A stretch of 64,000 bases of DNA from Paenibacillus sp. USDA918EY (GTDB lineage Bacteria; Bacillota; Bacilli; Paenibacillales; Paenibacillaceae): assembly GCF_009870825.1 (NCBI RefSeq), contig NZ_WTWY01000013.1, positions 112,684 to 176,683 of the forward strand. The letters are read 5' to 3'. Position numbers and translations under genes: made by a program. A model generated the notes under the pieces. That model saw only the letters and a program-made list of their open reading frames with translations, did no database searches and was not told the origin of the DNA. Shown in pieces: positions 60,298 through 64,000 of the stretch (its first letter is position 1; every line of letters starts with the position of its first letter).

Positions 60298-62156
60298 TCG
60301 GATTTCACGTTATAGCAAAAAAGAAGCTGCTGAAGGTTGGTTATTCCGCGTTTGATTTGGCGGTCCTAGGTACGTTGCTGGCGCTTGCCGGTTTATTTTA
60401 TGTCCATGTTTATGGGCAGACCATCGTGTCCCGCCATCCGGAGAAGCTGGTTATGCAGGAATCGAGCATCGTTTTGGCCTCCGACGGCACCACGTTAAGG
60501 AAGATTCCGCTGCCCGAATCGGGTTACAGAAAGACGGCGAAGCTCGAGGAAATGCCGAAGCTGCTCGTCGATACTTTTTTGGCTGTCGAGGACCGCCGTT
60601 TTTATCTTCACCAAGGATTGGACTATAAGGGAATCGGGCGCGCGTTGCTGAACAATACCCTTCAGATGCGGGTTTCCGAAGGAGGGAGCAGCATCACGCA
60701 GCAGCTTGCGCGGAATCTTTATTTAAACCGGGAGCAGACTTTGCTGCGCAAGCTGAACGAGGCATCGATCGCGCTTGCGCTCGAGAAACGTTTGTCCAAA
60801 CGCGTAATTTTGGAGATGTACCTGAATCAGATTTATATGGGAGAAGGGCAATACGGGGTAAAGGCGGCGGCCGAGCATTATTTTGGCATCACGAATTTGA
60901 AGGATCTTGATATTATGCAGATTGCTTCCCTGGCTGCCATTCCAAAAGGCCCGTCCATCTATCATCCGGGCGATCCTGACGGGCTCTCGGTTAAAAGGAG
61001 GGAGCTTGTCCTGAACGTTATGCGGCAGCAGGGGTTGATTACGCAGAAGGAAATGGCGACAGCGCTGCAGCAGGAGTACCATCCCCCGGCGACGGGCAAG
61101 GAAAAGCGAATCGGCGCCTCGTATATCGATGCGGCTTTGGAGGAAGCGGCGAGGGTGACCGGCAAGTCGAAGGAGGAACTGCAAACCGGAGGGTATACGA
61201 TCGTGACCGGCCTCAATACGGGTGCGCAGCAGGCTTTGGAAGAGACGTTTTCGAATCCGGATTTGTTTCCGCCAAACGGAAAGGATCAGCAGGTGGAGGC
61301 CGCCATGGCCATCATCGATCACCGGACCGGCGAGGTCGTCGCATTGACCGGCGGAAGGAATCCCGCCCCCGGCCGCCTGAACAGGGCCGTTGCCGATGCG
61401 CGGCAGCCGGGTTCCGCTTTCAAGCCCATCATCGACTACGGACCGGCGTTGGAGAGCGGCATGTTTACGCCGGAGAGCCTGCTCCCGGACCGCAAATCCG
61501 CTTACGGCAGTTATCGGCCGGAGAATTTGAACGGGGTTTACCGGGGCCAAGTGACGATGAAAACGGCTTTGCAGCAGTCCATCAATGCTCCTGCCGTTTG
61601 GCTGCTCAAGCAGGTGGGAATTTCGAAGGCGACGGCGTTTGCCGCAAAACTGGGGATCGAGCTGCCGAAAGAGGACCGCAATTTGTCTATTGCCCTCGGA
61701 GGTCTGCATGCCGGGATTTCTCCTTTGAAAATGGCGCAGGCGTACGGTGTGTTTGCCAGCGGCGGCGTTTTTCGCGAGGCTCATATGGTGCGCCTGATCA
61801 AGGACTCGAAAGGAAAAGTGGTGTACGAATACGTTCCCCGTCAGCGCCAAGCGATTTCGCCGGCAACGGCGGAACGCATGACCGCGATGCTGCGCAGCGT
61901 GGTGTACGAAGGAACAGGCAAAAAGGCGCAGCTGAATCGCCCCGTAGCGGGCAAAACCGGCACCACCCAGCTGGATCTCCCGGGAGTCAGCCGAAAAGCC
62001 AACCGGGATCTCTGGTTCGTCGGTTATACGTCCGAATGGACGGCGGCGGTATGGATGGGTTTTGACCGAACGGACCAAAATAATTACATGACCGAGGGAA
62101 GCGGGAAAGCGGCCGCTTTGTTTGCGGCAGTCATGAGAAAAGCCTTCAAGGAGTAG
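60294..62156 (+). CDS. Class A penicillin-binding protein (PBP1A type)
   Basis: A 620-residue bifunctional enzyme. One transmembrane helix (about residues 18-40) is followed by a GT51 glycosyltransferase domain with catalytic Glu in AVEDRRFYLHQGLD near 98-111 and GGSSITQQLARNLYL near 131-145. The transpeptidase domain has SAFK near 378-381 (SxxK), SIN near 431 and KTGTT near 552. It polymerises and cross-links peptidoglycan outside the membrane. It is smaller than many PBP1 proteins and lacks the disordered C-terminal tail. It is translated from an ATGA overlap with the HAMP protein gene and is probably controlled by the same response-regulator-type promoter. Confidence 0.95.
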   Translation: MIGFHVIAKKKLLKVGYSAFDLAVLGTLLALAGLFYVHVYGQTIVSRHPEKLVMQESSIVLASDGTTLRKIPLPESGYRKTAKLEEMPKLLVDTFLAVEDRRFYLHQGLDYKGIGRALLNNTLQMRVSEGGSSITQQLARNLYLNREQTLLRKLNEASIALALEKRLSKRVILEMYLNQIYMGEGQYGVKAAAEHYFGITNLKDLDIMQIASLAAIPKGPSIYHPGDPDGLSVKRRELVLNVMRQQGLITQKEMATALQQEYHPPATGKEKRIGASYIDAALEEAARVTGKSKEELQTGGYTIVTGLNTGAQQALEETFSNPDLFPPNGKDQQVEAAMAIIDHRTGEVVALTGGRNPAPGRLNRAVADARQPGSAFKPIIDYGPALESGMFTPESLLPDRKSAYGSYRPENLNGVYRGQVTMKTALQQSINAPAVWLLKQVGISKATAFAAKLGIELPKEDRNLSIALGGLHAGISPLKMAQAYGVFASGGVFREAHMVRLIKDSKGKVVYEYVPRQRQAISPATAERMTAMLRSVVYEGTGKKAQLNRPVAGKTGTTQLDLPGVSRKANRDLWFVGYTSEWTAAVWMGFDRTDQNNYMTEGSGKAAALFAAVMRKAFKE

Positions 62157-62239
62157 GTCGGGGCGAATGTTCCTCGGTCCGCGACGATTGCGGGAACACG
62201 CCCCATCTGTAGATAAAAGGGCATTCGGCCGAGTTAAGG

Positions 62240-63487
62240 CTATGTTCGTTTTGCCCCGGGGAGCCATGCGTCTTTATCGTATCCGCGCGCTTCCCAATAC
62301 CCGACGTGATCTCCGGCGATCAGTTCGATCCGGTTCAGCCATTTTACGGACTTATAGGTATACATTTGGGGGACGATCAGCCTGACCGGTCCGCCAAGCT
62401 CGCTTGGAATCGGTTTGCCGTCAAGCAGGACGGCGATCATGATGTCTTTCATTCGGGCTTGTTCCATCGTCAAGGAATCGGTGTATTCGCCGTCTCCCGA
62501 GTAGAATTTGACTGTTGTGGCCGAGGGCTGGACATGGGCTTGCTCAAGAAGTCGATGGAGCGGGATGCCCTCCCACGTATTATTGTATACGGACCAGCCG
62601 GTAACGCAGTGAAAATCACTGACCTGAACGGTGCGGGAAAGCTTCACAAACTCATCCCAGTTCCATTTCAGCGCATGGTCCACGAGTCCGTCCACCGTAA
62701 AGGACCAGTTGCTGTTGTCGAATGTCGGGATGGGCGTGACGGTATAGATCCGGAAGCTTCCCTTGGAGCCGCCGCCAATCGGAGGAAGGGAGTCCGCCGC
62801 CGGCTGGGGAGCTGGGATCAGATCGTTTCGGTCCTTTTGAACAAGATCATCGATGTTGGCGTCGGAGCTCAGGCTTGAGGACAGCCATTTCACGAAGGAG
62901 GGACCAAGGGCAACCGTAAGTCCCAAGCCGATCGCTGAACGCAAAAATGCTCTGCGTGTGTACAACGGCTCGGCGTCCGTACGGGATGTTTCCTGTTTTT
63001 TGGGGTTATCCGTACGAACCGTCCGACGATGGGGTTCTTTTAGCCACTGGGTCCGGGTAAGAGAATGGTAGACGATATAAGGAAGGCCGATCCAGGTGAA
63101 GGCGTCGTGAACCGTCAACGCGGCATTGGACCATGCCGGACCGAAAAAACGGAATCGCCAAAGCACGACCCCCGAGAGAAACCAGGCGGCCAGGATGCCA
63201 ATAACGATTAGGACATTCCACTTCTGGGCAGGTCGTCCCTTGAGCAAGCTCCAATGCCTTCCGGCAAGCAGCAAATAATAAAACACGGGCAGCAGCAGCG
63301 CCAAACCTACGCCGGTATGAAGCCATTTCAGCCATACCCTGCCGGCGCCGAGCCACTCTCTCCAGACGCCCCATGGCAAAATCAAACCGCTGAAAGCCAG
63401 AAAAGCGACCATCCATGCATTCCAGCGGTGGACGGCGGCCAGCTTTTTGCCAACGCCTTTTCGAATGTTACGCAGCCAATCGTTCAT
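62240..63487 (-). CDS. Molybdopterin oxidoreductase (sulfite oxidase fold) fused to cytochrome-b-like membrane domain
   Basis: A 415-residue protein. Five hydrophobic helices at about residues 17-155 contain spaced histidines (HRWNAW, WLHTGVG, GRHW, VHDAFTWIGLPYIVYHS) as in haem-binding b561-like domains. A helix at about 185-200 begins with RRAFLRSAIGLG, a Tat-like twin arginine inside the protein. The sulfite-oxidase-type domain (about 235-410) has the molybdenum-ligand Cys in FHCVTGWSVYNN and WEGIPLHRLLEQA. It resembles a one-chain version of MsrP/MsrQ-like pairs. The ATG at 63487 has GCGGGGGA upstream; a longer frame to 63586 is less likely. The substrate is unknown. Confidence 0.86.
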   Translation of the reverse strand: MNDWLRNIRKGVGKKLAAVHRWNAWMVAFLAFSGLILPWGVWREWLGAGRVWLKWLHTGVGLALLLPVFYYLLLAGRHWSLLKGRPAQKWNVLIVIGILAAWFLSGVVLWRFRFFGPAWSNAALTVHDAFTWIGLPYIVYHSLTRTQWLKEPHRRTVRTDNPKKQETSRTDAEPLYTRRAFLRSAIGLGLTVALGPSFVKWLSSSLSSDANIDDLVQKDRNDLIPAPQPAADSLPPIGGGSKGSFRIYTVTPIPTFDNSNWSFTVDGLVDHALKWNWDEFVKLSRTVQVSDFHCVTGWSVYNNTWEGIPLHRLLEQAHVQPSATTVKFYSGDGEYTDSLTMEQARMKDIMIAVLLDGKPIPSELGGPVRLIVPQMYTYKSVKWLNRIELIAGDHVGYWEARGYDKDAWLPGAKRT

Positions 63488-63647
63488 CGTCATCCCCCGC
63501 AATCGGTTTTGATCAAAGTTATAAAAGCGGCTATTATAGAAAAACTCGAACCATAAACATCGGGCAAGGCAAATGGGAGGTTTCACTATTAAATAAGCTA
63601 TTAATCGTACAAGAAAATATTAACATATTTAAATTTCAAAAAAACAG

Positions 63648-63677
63648 TTGCATTATACACGTTATCCATGATATATT
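63648..63677 (+). promoter_or_regulatory. Upstream rRNA operon promoter candidate (P1)
   Basis: TTGCAT (63648-63653) and TATATT (63672-63677) with an 18-base spacer, preceded by a very AT-rich stretch (63590-63647) that could act as an UP element. It lies 87 bases upstream of the stronger P2. Confidence 0.5.
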
Positions 63678-63734
63678 ATTTCTTGCCGCTGATGCGGTGG
63701 GCTTTCAAAAAGAAAAAACACTCTTAAAAAAGTG

Positions 63735-63763
63735 TTGACTTGATTGAAAGAAAATGATATAAT
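63735..63763 (+). promoter_or_regulatory. rRNA operon promoter (P2)
   Basis: TTGACT (63735-63740), a 17-base spacer and a perfect TATAAT (63758-63763). It is the strongest promoter in the window. It is followed by a leader with the TTGAAAACTGAACAAAT stretch that is typical of Bacillales pre-rRNA leaders. Confidence 0.8.
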
Positions 63764-64000
63764 AAAATCCTGCTCCGATGAGAAAGATGTCGAAAAGAGC
63801 AGAAACAAGTTCCTTGAAAACTGAACAAATAGATGATGTTTTAAATGAGAATTAAAATAATGAAATTTCCGATTTGGCATTGCTTAATCGAAAAAACATT
63901 ATTTCTCGTCAGATTCAAAATGAGCTATGAGCTCTTTCGAAGATATGGATTGAAAATGATCGACTCAGCCGAGTTTGACCCATTTTCAATCGTCGGTCGA
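63764..64000 (+). other. Leader of a ribosomal RNA operon, 16S gene beyond the window
   Basis: No protein gene fits here. CTTGAAAACTGAACAAAT (from 63813) is the antitermination-type leader motif of Bacillales rrn operons. Near the right edge, GATTGAAAATG (63948-63958) pairs exactly with 63981-63991 to form an 11-bp stem with an inner ACTC/GAGT pair. The start of mature 16S rRNA (AGAGTTTGATC) is not present, so it must lie to the right. The 63488-63647 stretch before the promoters holds only AT-rich DNA. Confidence 0.7.

Noticed and set aside
62160..62205. Interrupted inverted repeat after the PBP gene considered as a terminator
   Set aside because: The stem is bulged, the loop is long and no T run follows, so termination cannot be supported.
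63838..64000. Start of 16S rRNA inside the window
   Set aside because: CGAGTTTGACC near the edge superficially recalls the 16S 5' end, but it lies inside a hairpin and does not match AGAGTTTGATCCTGGCTCAG.

Overview
The window looks like a chromosome segment of a low- to mid-GC Gram-positive, most likely Paenibacillus or a close relative. This rests on gene content and order: ftsE-ftsX-M23 peptidase-ctp-minJ, uvrB-uvrA, pcrB-pcrA-ligA, a copper-amine-oxidase-like surface protein, purine-rich Shine-Dalgarno sites, frequent TTG/GTG starts and sigma-A type promoters. No species is claimed. There is no insertion sequence, tRNA, CRISPR array or complete rRNA in the window. A ribosomal RNA operon promoter and leader run off the right edge.

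Layout. (1) Bases 1-4250: the 3' end of a nonribosomal peptide synthetase ending in a thioester reductase domain, a small unknown protein, and a methyl-accepting protein without a sensor domain. (2) 4270-11830: a VanW/G5 wall protein on the minus strand, then a division and wall-remodelling group: FtsE, FtsX, an M23 amidase-activator-like peptidase, a C-terminal processing protease and a MinJ-like PDZ membrane protein. (3) 11877-13461: a MotA/MotB-type stator pair on the minus strand. (4) 13496-18702: uvrB, with a promoter overlapped by a LexA-like box, and uvrA. (5) 18703-25710: a small membrane protein, an HtrA-type protease, a copper-amine-oxidase-like protein and a U32 family protein.

(6) 25795-52780 is a large surface glycan region and the most interesting part. 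It holds galU, an O-antigen-ligase-like protein with a long C-terminal extension, and then about 16.6 kb of strikingly AT-rich DNA (29360-45948). That AT-rich block encodes GDP-mannose supply (manC, gmd), an ABC-type glycan exporter whose ATPase carries a Wzt-like C-terminal domain, a coiled-coil methyltransferase of the chain-terminating type, and four GT4 glycosyltransferases. It also holds a five-gene module: a UbiA-family polyprenyl-phosphate phosphoribosyltransferase, a GT-C-like membrane protein, an EmrE-type small transporter, a divergent PAP2 phosphatase and an LTA-synthase-like enzyme. Next come rmlA-rmlC-rmlB-rmlD (dTDP-L-rhamnose), two GT2 enzymes and a WbaP-type initiating sugar-phosphate transferase. 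The set suggests a polymer started on undecaprenyl phosphate, built from mannose-derived and rhamnose sugars, capped by methylation, exported by ABC transport and possibly ligated to protein. This resembles S-layer glycan clusters of Bacillales. The five-gene module suggests added pentofuranose and phosphoglycerol-type decoration.

(7) 52950-62156: a GDPD-like protein; pcrB, pcrA and ligA; then a HAMP protein that looks like a histidine kinase lacking its phospho-acceptor histidine and ATPase, in an overlapping operon with a class A penicillin-binding protein. Upstream are phased TTAAGG repeats typical of an OmpR-family regulator. (8) 62240-64000: a molybdopterin oxidoreductase fused to a cytochrome-b-like membrane domain on the minus strand, and a tandem-promoter rRNA leader.
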